This document shows, piece by piece, positions 19,262-26,609 of a DNA stretch of 26,665 nt; positions within the stretch are counted from its first letter, which is position 1, and every line of letters starts with the position of its first letter. The DNA is from Chara braunii. Its lineage: Eukaryota; Streptophyta; Charophyceae; Charales; Characeae. The position numbers and the translations under genes are program-made. The notes beneath the pieces are model-generated. The model was given only the letters and a program-made list of their open reading frames with translations, made no database searches and was not told the DNA's origin. The stretch covers positions 6,709,878 to 6,736,542 of the forward strand of contig BFEA01000001.1 of NCBI GenBank assembly GCA_003427395.1. The letters run 5' to 3'.

Positions 19262-20330
19262 ATGTCCTCGGCAGGCGTTTGTGGGGCCCCTCTGCAAGCC
19301 TTGTGCCCGTCCTAATTGGAGGCGGGCCTGCACATCTCATTGCGGCCTGAATTTTCCATTTTGGGGCTCTCTTGGGCGCCAGACAGTTAACACGCACCAG
19401 TTGGACATCCTAATTGGAGGCGGGCCTGCACATCTCATTGCGGCCTGAATTTTCCATTTTGGGGCTCTCTTGGGCGCCAGACAGTTAACACGCACCAGTT
19501 GGTTACATGGGCCCGTCCCGCAGGCCACTGCAATTTTCCTGAGCCTTCTAGGCTCTTCTGGGCTGGATTTAGAAGCAGGCCTTTCGGCCTATCACAACAC
19601 AGGAAGCAACTCAGGCCACGACGGATAGCTGGGAGCCCTTAACTGTTTCTGTCCCAGTCCACTGTCTGAATCAGGCCTGGGCACAGATGCTTCGGCCCAC
19701 TGTGAAGCTACTGGGCACATGGGCCTCCCAGTCCTGCCCGGCGTCGAGCCAGGCAGCTTTCCATATAGGGAAGTGCCTGGCTGCTTGTCGGATATTCAGG
19801 CACTTGGCATCCGGGCGGCAGCGCTTCTGCGTTGTGAGGTCGCGGCCGCCAGGTGCTAGTGTTGGTAAGCACACGTGGGTGCTGGAAGAGAGCGCTGCCA
19901 GAAACAGCGCGAGTACCCATCCATAGCCAGGCTTGGGGAAGAAGAGGCCAGCGGGGTATGGAGGCCGTGTGTGGTGGAGAAGACGAGGGTGAGCAGAGAG
20001 AGAGAGCAAGTGAGAGAGAAGGCCAGAGAGCACATACCTGGGCGTCGGAGGTCTGCATCGGCAACATCTGAGGTCTGCATGCGTGACATCTACATGTACT
20101 CTGGTTGCTGCTGCTGACGTCATCTGGTTGCTTCCTCGTTAGTTGTAGGCTAGTATAGGAGCTCAGCACCAATACGAAGAAAGACTTTGGATACCTTGTT
20201 CGTGGTAGCGAGAGAGGGATTTCATTGACAATTGCATTCGTTGCTTTGGTTCTCGGTGCATTTCTGCTTTCCGGACAGCTCACGACGATCTGGCTTTCAA
20301 TCTGACATTGCAATTTGAAATTCTGTCATT
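19262..20330 (+). mobile_element. Possible LTR or 3' region of the gypsy remnant
   Basis: Begins TGTCCTCGGCAGG just after a purine tract that follows the chromodomain frame. No coding sequence is convincing. GTATAGGAGCTCAGC near 20153 could be a promoter/transcript-start region. The 3' end and a second LTR are not found, so this assignment rests on position only. Confidence 0.25.
19310..19502. repeat. Tandem duplication, period 98, 95 bp identical
   Basis: TCCTAATTGGAGGCGGGCC starts at 19310 and 19408. The two copies appear identical to the end of GCACCAGTTGG. Such identity implies a very recent event or an assembly duplication. Confidence 0.95.
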
Positions 20331-20373
20331 TCGCTATTGCTCATTCTCCTTGCACTTTCTTTAATTTTTTTAT

Positions 20374-20470
20374 TTTGGACCATGTCTCGAGTTGTGTGTG
20401 TCATCCTTGCACAGGGACCATGCTAATCTTCTCCGTATTGTTCCAATTTTAATGGATGTCCCGAAGGACA
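20374..20470 (-). ncRNA. U6: U6 spliceosomal snRNA-like sequence, probable pseudogene
   Basis: On the minus strand the 5' hairpin TGTCC-TTCG-GGACA is followed by TAAAATTGGAACAATAC, GGAGAAGATTAGCATGG, GCAAGGATGACACACACAA and CTCGAGACATGGTCC. Nearly full length, this matches plant-type U6, the snRNA that pairs with 5' splice sites and U2/U4. The catalytic AGC triad is kept. The invariant ACAGAGA box reads ACGGAGA (20436-20430), and the 3' end runs into AAAATAAAAAAATTAAAG with no T-run terminator. No plant upstream sequence element is seen; only a weak ATATAG lies about 20 bp upstream. These defects, and its place near one end of a transposon, favour a retro-copied pseudogene over a working gene. 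Confidence 0.88.
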
Positions 20471-20616
20471 AACTTGGTGCCCTATATCTGTAGCCTAACG
20501 CATACGAATACAACACACCCTGTGTGTTCTATTCGTAAATAACGAACGTGCGTTTTGTTCAGGGGAAGACTGTAGCAAGGACTGGGTACCCCCCCTGGCA
20601 TTTTAGTTTTGACTGA

Positions 20617-20768
20617 GTGTGCGCCCATAGGCGACGTGTGTATGCCCATATGCTGTGTATGTGTGCCCGTAGGCTGTGTATATGCCCGTAGACTCTGTGC
20701 CCATACGCTGTGTATATGTGCCCTGCAGGCTGTGTGTGTGCCCGTAGGTTATGTATGTGCCCGAACCC
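20617..20768 (+). repeat. Degenerate minisatellite, about eight units of 15-22 bp
   Basis: Units of the type TGTGTATGTGCCCGTAGGC repeat with varying numbers of TG/TA steps (for example TGTGTATGCCCATATGC, TGTGTATATGCCCGTAGAC, TGTGTGTGTGCCCGTAGG). It begins about 43 bp outside the TA-flanked element. Cys/Val frames across it are by-products. Confidence 0.88.
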
Positions 20769-21325
20769 ATGCTCACCATCATGTAACAGTTATGCTTAAC
20801 CATATATCCTACAGTTTCGAACGATACCAATGTGCGATATGCCAGACTGGGGAGACCATCAGAACAACCTATAGCCAACGTCCTCAGGCAACCAACTCAT
20901 AGTCCAGGCCTGGGCATACAACAATCCGGACTGTATCCCTTGGACGGTGCAGGCAGTCTGTAGTCCTTACCGTGCACCACCCAAGGGAAGTGTGTGTGTG
21001 TACAGCCGCCTATGTTGCTGTTTGAACGCCATGAACGCGCGTTCAAGTTCATACGCACTCGTTCAATTCCCCCGCGCGCACGGTGCCACGTGGACGCGCG
21101 CGGTACAAAAATGAATGCGCACACACCCTGGGGGCTAGGCGGGGGTGCGTGGAGTTAACACTTTCGGCAGGGGCAGGGACTGGTGGGGGGCCGGGCAGGG
21201 CCAGACTACCGAAAGCACCTACCCAGGCTACCTGTAAATTTTCGTCTGTTTCTGGTGAACAGAAAAAAAAAACTAAGAACCAAGAAGATAGGGGGTTTAA
21301 AATTTCCGGACGTCGTTGTATTTGG

Positions 21326-21365
<40 letters not shown>

Positions 21366-21537
21366 TATCAATCAAGCACAGTTGATTGATTGATTGATTG
21401 ATTAGTTTTGATTAATTGATTGGTTGGTTGATTGATTGATTGATTGATTGATTGCTGATTGGGAGGGGGGCGCTTGACTGATTGGTTGGTTGGTTGATTG
21501 ACTGATTGGTTGGTTGGTTGATTGACTGATTGGTTGG

Positions 21538-21572
<35 letters not shown>

Positions 21573-21588
21573 GTTGATTGACTGGTTG
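21326..21588. repeat. (AATC)n then (GATT)n inverted tetranucleotide repeats
   Basis: About 12 AATC units (21326-21374), an eight-base spacer, then GATT units (21382-21404) and interrupted GATT/GGTT units to 21588. The two arms are reverse complements and can form a hairpin of more than 20 bp. Asn-Gln-Ser frames on the minus strand are by-products. Confidence 0.95.
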
Positions 21589-21790
21589 GGAGGGGGGGGA
21601 GGGTGAGCGGCAGCGAATCGCGGGAGGGGGAGCATGCGCACGTGAGAGAGAGAGAGGGCGGAAGTGGGGGCAGGTGGGGAGGGCGAGTGGGAGCAGGAGA
21701 CAGGGGAGTGGGGAAAGCAGCAGGGGAGGCAGCGGGAGACAGAGTGGGGGAGGCTGCAGGCAGTGTGTGTGTGTGTGTGTGTTTGTGTGT
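21589..21790 (+). repeat. G-rich tract ending in (TG)n
   Basis: Many runs of three or more G (possible G-quadruplex), an AG run near 21645, then TG repeats at 21764-21789. Homopolymer T runs follow to 21855. Confidence 0.8.
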
Positions 21791-22109
21791 GCGCGCATGC
21801 TTTTTCTTCATTTTCTCTTCGTTTTTTTTTTTTCCGTTTTTTTTTTCCGTTCTGTTTTCCCTTCTTTGTTTTCTCTCCCCTTTTTGAACTTTTTTGGGGC
21901 CAGGGGGTGTGAGTGCCCTTAACAGGCCACTCAGGACCCCTTCCCCAGCAACCGGCCNCCNCCCCCCCCCCCCCGTGGCTATAGTGGCTCAACTCTGGAA
22001 TTGAACTCCGCATTCCCACGCATTTATTGAACGCGCATTCAAACCGTTCATTTCTTTATGGGAAACGCACGTTCAATGAAAGCTATGTTTCATAAACGTC
22101 CGCCGGTGT

Positions 22110-22205
22110 CCATGCACGAGGCTGCTGAGTTTCGAACCCACAACCTCAGACCACAATGCCCATTTGCAACTGGTGCTCTACCCACGATTTCCATTGTCCT
22201 AGAGT
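22110..22205 (-). mobile_element. tRNA-like module (SINE head), type 2
   Basis: On the minus strand GTGGGTAGAGCACCAGTTGC forms the second half of a D-arm and the anticodon side, and GTTGTGGGTTCGAAACTC carries a good box B. The first half of box A is decayed. The body beyond is not defined. Confidence 0.55.
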
Positions 22206-22239
22206 ATTTTCTTTTTTTCCATTAGGAACCCAGCCCGTG

Positions 22240-22325
22240 TCACTGAACAGTACACCCATAGACTGTTGCTAAACAAACCTGAGTTCGAGTCCAGATGGTA
22301 TCCAATGACTACATACTTTCAATAT
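22240..22325 (+). mobile_element. tRNA-like module, type 3 copy A
   Basis: CCCGTGTCACTGAACAGTAC resembles a D-arm, and CCTGAGTTCGAGTCCAGATG contains a perfect box B (GTTCGAGTCC). It matches the minus-strand module at 23465-23385 over both boxes and the following ATGG. Confidence 0.6.
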
Positions 22326-22394
22326 AACTTGGCCAGGTCAGAGGATATCTCGAGGCCGAGCCTCATTTTCCCAGTACTGGTTGATTTGTGCTCC

Positions 22395-22790
22395 ACACCA
22401 ATGGCCTAGCTCAGTCGGTAAGGCACAAATGTGGTATTCAGGAGGTCTTGGGTTCAATTCCCATTGGCCTCATATACCTACCTGGGCATACTCAGTGCCT
22501 GCCATCTAGAGGTAGACCACTGGCCCCCTGAGCGGCATTAAGCAAGTACTGCTAATGTTCATAGGGGACGGGACCAGAGGGGAGGCACAGCAACTGGCCA
22601 CTGCAATGAAGCTCAGTCCTGATGCTACTGGCTGAACCCTGGCCGGTATCATCCACCGCTGCAGCAGGTATTGCACCTGCTGGTGGGTGCAGATCCCAGA
22701 TCTTCTCTCGTTGGAGGCTTGAACGCAGATGTGGCTGCTACAGGGTTCCCGGTATACGAAAATGATAATAAAAAAGGCCTGAAAGGTCGT
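22395..22790 (+). mobile_element. tRNA-derived SINE, family 4
   Basis: The head has a perfect box A (TAGCTCAGTCGG at 22408-22419) and box B (GGGTTCAATTCCC near 22451-22463). Its anticodon-side GGTATTCAGGAGGTCTTGGG is close to that of SINE family 1, but the body of about 300 bp differs. The body contains a hairpin, CAGCAGGT-ATTGC-ACCTGCTG, near 22662 and ends in TGATAATAAAAAAGG, a plausible tail. The acceptor stem does not pair, so it is not a working tRNA gene. GGCC occurs at both ends of the tRNA-like part. Confidence 0.7.
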
Positions 22791-22989
22791 CTGTCCAGAT
22801 TTGACAAGTAATTGAATTGGTTGGTCTTAAAAGAATTAGCCTTTTAAAAAAAAGAAAGAAGAAAGAAACAAGCCTGCACATACACGTTCTTTTTTTCTCT
22901 CTCTTTTTTTATCTGGCCCCTCCCCTCCCCCCCCTCCCCCCCTTTGCCTGGCACAGGAGCAATGGCTGGTGAAAGTACTGGTGGTATAA

Positions 22990-23225
22990 CCACGGCGGCC
23001 TTAGCTCAGTCGGTAGAGCACCAGCGCCGCGTGTGCATTGAGGTGTGAGGTTGGAGGCTCCACTGCTCAGACCTGCAATCCTGTGCATTAGGCCGGACGG
23101 CGTCAACCGATGCAGGCCACCTGCAATCCTGTGCATTAGGCCGGAGGGCGTCGACCGATGCAGGCGAGTGGTACACCAGGTTCGCAAGAGGTCTGATGCT
23201 CGGCGCTGTACTGGTGCCAATGTCT
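22990..23225 (+). mobile_element. tRNA-derived SINE-like unit, family 5, with internal duplication
   Basis: Box A TTAGCTCAGTCGGTAGAGCA is intact and forms a full D-arm. Box B is altered (GGTTGGAGGCTCC). A 48-bp unit beginning ACCTGCAATCCTGTGCATTA is duplicated in tandem at 23071 and 23119, with two or three differences. The unit directly follows a GTACTGGTGGTATAACC word that recurs elsewhere in the window. Confidence 0.65.
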
Positions 23226-23384
23226 GGAGCCTTGAACGGTAGCTTCGTCAACTTAGGCCCGTGTGAACTAGTGAAAAAAAAATCCATCCATAATTCCTCC
23301 TTTTCTCGCATGAAAAGGGGGACAGCCTTCAGGTACCATCAGGTGGCCCCAGCTAAATTCTGATATGTTGTTTTCTCGTGTGAT

Positions 23385-23465
23385 TCCATTTGGATTCGAA
23401 CTCAGGTCTGCTTATCTAAGTTGACGAGTGTACCATTCAGCCCACGAGCTGGGAGCCCTGAGTGT
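23385..23465 (-). mobile_element. tRNA-like module, type 3 copy B
   Basis: On the minus strand CAGCTCGTGGGCTGAATGG then GTACAC resembles a D-arm, and CCTGAGTTCGAATCCAAATG contains a perfect box B. It matches the plus-strand module at 22240-22325. A functional tRNA is unlikely because the acceptor ends do not pair. Confidence 0.6.
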
Positions 23466-23512
23466 GCCAACAGTCTAACAGGCAGCTCAGGTGAAGGTAA
23501 AACCGCCTACCT

Positions 23513-23634
23513 CAGAAGATAAAGTGACTGTAGTAAAGGCGTTTTTGCCTAATCGATTACCGCAAGGTCAGGTAACGAACCGGTTTCTAGCAGTCCCAGA
23601 AGATAAAGTGACTGTAGTAAAGGCGTTTTTGCCT
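23513..23634 (+). repeat. 84-bp-spaced 38-bp duplication
   Basis: CAGAAGATAAAGTGACTGTA followed by GTAAAGGCGTTTTTGCCT occurs at 23513 and at 23597, apparently identical, with unlike sequence between. A plus-strand frame from 23491 reads EDKVTVVKAFLP twice, but it then runs through two MITEs, so it is not a credible gene. Confidence 0.9.
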
Positions 23635-23704
23635 TTTCCGATGGACCTTCATTCTCTGATGCTGCCCGTTACTCGCCTCAGTCCACGCTTCCCACCCCAA
23701 CTAT

Positions 23705-23849
23705 GGGCCTCGCTCCACTCCTCAACATTAGACATGTATCCAGAAAGTAATACGGAGCATATGCATTCGGATCTGCCCAACATTTTGAATGCATTGGGTC
23801 AGTCACAGGTCCAGGTACGATTTGAATGTTGTGCAGTGGAGCGAGGCCC
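23705..23849. mobile_element. MITE family B, copy 2 (145 bp) with TAT target duplication
   Basis: Left end GGGCCTCGCTCCACTCC and right end GTGGAGCGAGGCCC are inverted, with similarity for about 30 bp inward. TAT lies on both sides (23702-23704 and 23850-23852). Length and ends match 11663-11807 exactly. A 3-bp target duplication with GGGCC ends suggests PIF/Harbinger (Tourist-like) origin; that is inference. Confidence 0.87.
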
Positions 23850-23952
23850 TATGCCGGGCCTATTCAGCAGCTCGGTGGCTCAACGATGCAGCTCTGGTCG
23901 TATCAAGGTTGGTGATGACGGTGGATCCGCCTCACAGATGAGATTCATCGGA

Positions 23953-24052
23953 GGGCATACTCACACGAGGACTTTTTCTACTAAGCTCTGGACGTGATTG
24001 CGTTAAGATTCATCCACGTCTGCATTTACAAAGTTCTAGTGTGAGTATGGCC
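23953..24052. mobile_element. MITE family A, copy 2 (100 bp)
   Basis: Left end GGGCATACTCACACGAG and right end CTAGTGTGAGTATGGCC, the same termini as 15526-15641. Flanking triplets are GGA and TGA, an imperfect target duplication. It lies about 100 bp from MITE family B copy 2. Confidence 0.82.
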
Positions 24053-24300
24053 TGAGGCCTTCTGCAGCCATAAAGAGAAAACAGGTGGCGGTCAACGTAC
24101 CACCACTTTTCGACAGAAGACAAAAGACGAGAGAAAAAAGCATATCAAAGATTTGAGTGAAAGTGAAGCAATTACGTCCTCCTCCAGCAACGAGGTCCCA
24201 CTAACCCAGCTTCATTTTAGCCGCTGATTTTCGTAATGTATGGTTGAAAACAAAGAATTCGGGTAATCTCGACCTCATCGCACGGTAAATTCAACTGCAG

Positions 24301-24422
24301 GAGTGTTTATCGAAGCCAAAGAGAGGGAAGAGTTGCTGACTTTCAAATACCGGCCCGATATTAAAAATTCCCAACATAGAATAACGAGCATTGAACGACG
24401 TGCACAGAGAAGAAGAGAACAT
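24301..24422 (+). CDS. Candidate internal exon, unrecognised gene
   Basis: TTCAACTGCAG ends at 24300 (a good 3' splice site) and GTATGT starts at 24423 (a good 5' splice site). Between them 122 bp are open in a frame reading VFIEAKEREELLTFKYRPDI, then KNSQHRITSIERRAQRRREH. This is highly charged, helical, and unlike the repeat-derived peptides elsewhere. TF-x-P-x-I patterns followed by charged helices are common in axonemal and coiled-coil proteins, but that is only a resemblance. The surrounding 1.5 kb is the least repetitive part of the window. No matching neighbouring exon is proven. Confidence 0.3.
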
Positions 24423-25293
24423 GTATGTTCCTCTGTTTTTCATACTTCACCCCCTCGAACACACAAACAAAAAGGGCTACGGCCCCCACGTTCTTCCACA
24501 TTCACAGTTATCTGAAGCCCGCTAGACTACCACCCTTCAGCAAGTGCTTCAGACAGTTCTAAGCCGTCCGCAGTCAGGGTTGGAAAGAAAGGACATTTCA
24601 CACTTCTACTGAGCTCCTGGAAGCTCAGAAGAGTAGGAAGGTGCGATACTCCAGCCTGATTCATGACAAAAGAGCAAGGCCAAGACACATGCAGTATTCA
24701 GCAGCAAACAAAGGTCACTTACCGGTAGGGTCCAGTCATTCTTGGCCACAACAGCCCCCAATTCCTTCTCCCGCACACTTGAAAGCCAAAAGATTGAACG
24801 CACCTGCCCCGGCCCCCCCTTTCTCCCTCTTCTCCTCCCTCCTCACCCCCTCCTCGCACCCACAATCCAAATTCAAAAACGACTGTTTACAATAAAATTA
24901 TCACATGAGCATGAACATTCACAACCCAGCGAAAGCAGAATCTCTAGACATCGCCGCATCAGCCCCCTTTCTCTTCTATCTCTTGAAGCCGTCAGCCCAC
25001 GCTGCACTGTACACCATGCTTTCAACAGGTCCCATGCCCCGTTCCTCCATTCATACGCACTTCGCTTGCAAACAAACAACGACGGTAGGTTCTGAAAAAA
25101 AGAAAAAGAAGGTAGGTTCTAGAGTTGCATCTCCATTGACCGTGGTCGCATGGATGCGGCTGTAACGGGTGCTTGTTCCCTGAGGAACCAGATAGACAGA
25201 ATCAAGGCTTCGATCAGGCCAAGATATATGTAAATTCACGAAGCCAGGCGACCATCATGAGCAGGCAAGCATTGTCGTCAGAAGAAAAATGAA
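24423..25293. other. Low-repeat sequence; possibly intronic, no clear gene
   Basis: Ordinary composition, with a C-rich patch near 24805-24860 and a GGTAGGTTCT duplication near 25084 and 25110. Weak splice-like words occur (for example GCAG near 24693, and GTAGGG near 24725). Nothing decisive. Confidence 0.35.
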
Positions 25294-25698
25294 ATGGGAA
25301 TTGGAAGGCTATGGCCATGCATAATTCGACAAGACGAAAAGGCCACAAGCGAACCCAAGCAAAGCAAAAGCAGAACCATGAGCGTCGGTGAAAGACAGCC
25401 GGCAAGAGGAAATACAGCAGTTGCATGCACTCCAGGTATACCTCCACGTCAAACTCACAGGAAGAGGTCTGCTGCGCGCTCAGACAATTGGCGAGATTCA
25501 AGACGTGCACTTGGAGAAATGAGGCATGTACAGGATAAACCCAAGCGCAAGATAGCTCAGCAAGGGTTGCAAGCGAGGTTAGAGAACCTGCAGACGAGAG
25601 AAATGAGTAACTCGTGTTACTTACTTGCTAACGCTGTGTACCACGTGGATCTGATGCTATCAAATGCTTGCACCATCGAGATGACAAATGATGGATAA
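25294..25698 (+). CDS. Hypothetical basic protein frame, 134 codons
   Basis: ATG at 25294 opens a frame to a stop at 25698. The product is rich in Arg/Lys/Gln/Glu, with a likely helical part (KRKIAQQGLQARLENLQTRE, about residues 85-104). There is no signal peptide, membrane segment or known domain. A second frame over 25390-25530 is also open (EEIQQLHALQVYLHVKLTGR), so the frame choice is uncertain. It is free of simple repeats and lies downstream of the candidate exon on the same strand, so it could be an exon of the same gene or a chance frame. Confidence 0.22.
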   Translation: MGIGRLWPCIIRQDEKATSEPKQSKSRTMSVGERQPARGNTAVACTPGIPPRQTHRKRSAARSDNWRDSRRALGEMRHVQDKPKRKIAQQGLQARLENLQTREMSNSCYLLANAVYHVDLMLSNACTIEMTNDG

Positions 25699-25777
25699 CA
25701 CACTCTCCTGCACAGGTAGAGAAGAAGCCGATTCCCACAATGGAATTCCATGATGGATGCGGGAATCAGCTAGGCTG

Positions 25778-26600
25778 GGCCGCCCCTCGGGGGGGTCCGC
25801 CCGGGAAACCCAGGCGATGCAAAAAGTCGGCAGGAATTTTTTTGTTTTTTTTTTAGGTGGGGTCTTGCTGCGCTTCCCCAGAGGACCCCGAATCCGCAAT
25901 AAAAAAGTAAATCTGGGGAGGTGGAAGGGGGGCGGGGAGGGGGGGGGGGAAAGGGAGAGGAGGGGAGGGTTGGGGTTTGACAGGAGGACTGACCACAGGT
26001 GCATTGCGACTGTTTTGCTGGTATGTCAGATGTCTAGGGGTGTATGTGGAAGAAGAACAAGAAGAAGAAGAAGAAGATGGGTGGTGGAAGATAGCGGGCA
26101 GGGGTGCATGGAACAGCGGCCGAGGAGGAGGAGAAGAAGAAGAAGATGGGTGGTGGAAGATGGCAGGCATGGATGAATGAAACAGTGGCCGAGGAGGAGG
26201 AGGAGGAGGAGGAGGAGGAGCAGAAGAAGACGAAGAAGAAGAAGAAGAAGAAGAAGAAGAAGAAGAAGAAGAAGAAGAAGAAGAAGGGTGGTGGAAGATA
26301 GTGAGCCGCGGTGCAGGAAGCAGTGGCCGAGGAGGACGAGAAGAAGAAGAAAAAGAAGAAGGAAAAGATGAAGAAGGAGAAGAAGACGACGACGACGAAG
26401 AAGAAGGGTGGTGGAAGATGGTGGGCAGGGGCACACGAAACAGTGGCCAAGGAGGAGGCGGCGAAGAAGAAGAAGAAGTAGGGTGGTGGAAGATGATGTA
26501 CAGGGGCGCACGGAACAGTGGCCGAAGAGGAGGAGTTGAAGAAGAAAATGGGTGGTGGAAGATGGCGGGCAGGGGGTAAGAAATGGTGGGCGAAGAAGAA
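25778..26600 (+). mobile_element. Composite GC-palindrome/purine repeat, copy e
   Basis: Order on the plus strand: GC block (GGGCCGCCCC...CCGCCCGGG, 25778-25815), T-rich run (25838-25854), conserved motif (CTGCGCTTCCCC near 25868 and GACCCCGAATCCGC at 25884-25897), a G-rich tract (25916-25975), then the GAA minisatellite and finally (CT)n. Copy a at the other window end has the same order on the opposite strand, also ending in the dinucleotide tract. A GATTCCC...GGGAATC inverted pair lies just upstream (about 25733-25770). Confidence 0.55.
26079..26580 (+). repeat. Six-copy minisatellite with (GAA)n/(GAG)n spacers
   Basis: The core GGGTGGTGGAAGATGGCGGG then CAGGGG, a GCA-type step, GAACAGTGGCCGAGGAGGA recurs from 26079, 26148, 26286, 26406, 26481 and 26550. 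The cores are separated by GAA/GAG tracts of variable length, so the period runs from 69 to 138 bp. A plus-strand frame would read DGWWKMAGRG and E-rich spacers, but stops and missing context make translation doubtful. The core resembles the purine strand of 5000-5560. Confidence 0.93.
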
Positions 26601-26608
26601 GAACTAAT

Positions 26609-26609
<1 letters not shown>

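Larger units (their letters stand above)
18837..20572. mobile_element. 1736-bp TA-flanked TIR element (Tc1/mariner-like ends), non-autonomous
   Basis: The left end is CAGTCTTCCCC-CA-AACAAAACGCACGT. The right end reads, in reverse complement, CAGTCTTCCCC-TG-AACAAAACGCACGT. TA flanks both ends (18835-18836 and 20573-20574), as expected for Tc1/mariner-type insertion; many members of that superfamily start CAGT. Inside both ends are subterminal repeats of the form GTGTGTTCTATTCG (several at 18930-18990, others at 20495-20545). No transposase is present. The interior holds a chromodomain frame, an LTR-like stretch with a 98-bp-period duplication, and a U6 copy. Either the element captured these or they inserted later. 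Superfamily assignment is inference from ends and TA. Confidence 0.75.
21018..22085. mobile_element. Possible foldback element with GAACGCGCGTTC-type ends
   Basis: Left side: TGAACGCGCGTTCA (a 14-bp palindrome near 21031) then CACTCGTTCAATTCC. Right side in reverse complement: GAATGCGCGTTCAA then GGAGTTCAATTCC, plus more TTGAACG/CGTTCAA words to 22080. Between lie the (AATC)/(GATT) hairpin, a G-rich block and a TG run. Outer borders and target duplication are not defined, so this is a structural suggestion. No gene is visible inside. Confidence 0.45.

Noticed and set aside
20617-20768. CRISPR-like array
   Set aside because: Units are 15-22 bp, degenerate and without unique spacers; the genome is eukaryotic.
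21368-22019. Minus-strand frames with Asn-Gln-Ser-Ile-Asn repeats up to 205 codons
   Set aside because: Translation of (GATT)n; one frame also crosses ambiguous bases.
22395-22475. Functional tRNA gene
   Set aside because: Box A and box B are good, but the acceptor ends do not pair, the anticodon stem is poor, and a long body follows as in a SINE.
23491-23997. 168-codon frame with a duplicated EDKVTVVKAFLP peptide
   Set aside because: The frame runs straight through two MITEs with defined ends and target duplications, so it cannot be one gene.
25853-26511. Minus-strand Ser/Pro/Leu/Phe frames up to 193 codons
   Set aside because: Product of the GAA minisatellite; no conserved domain.
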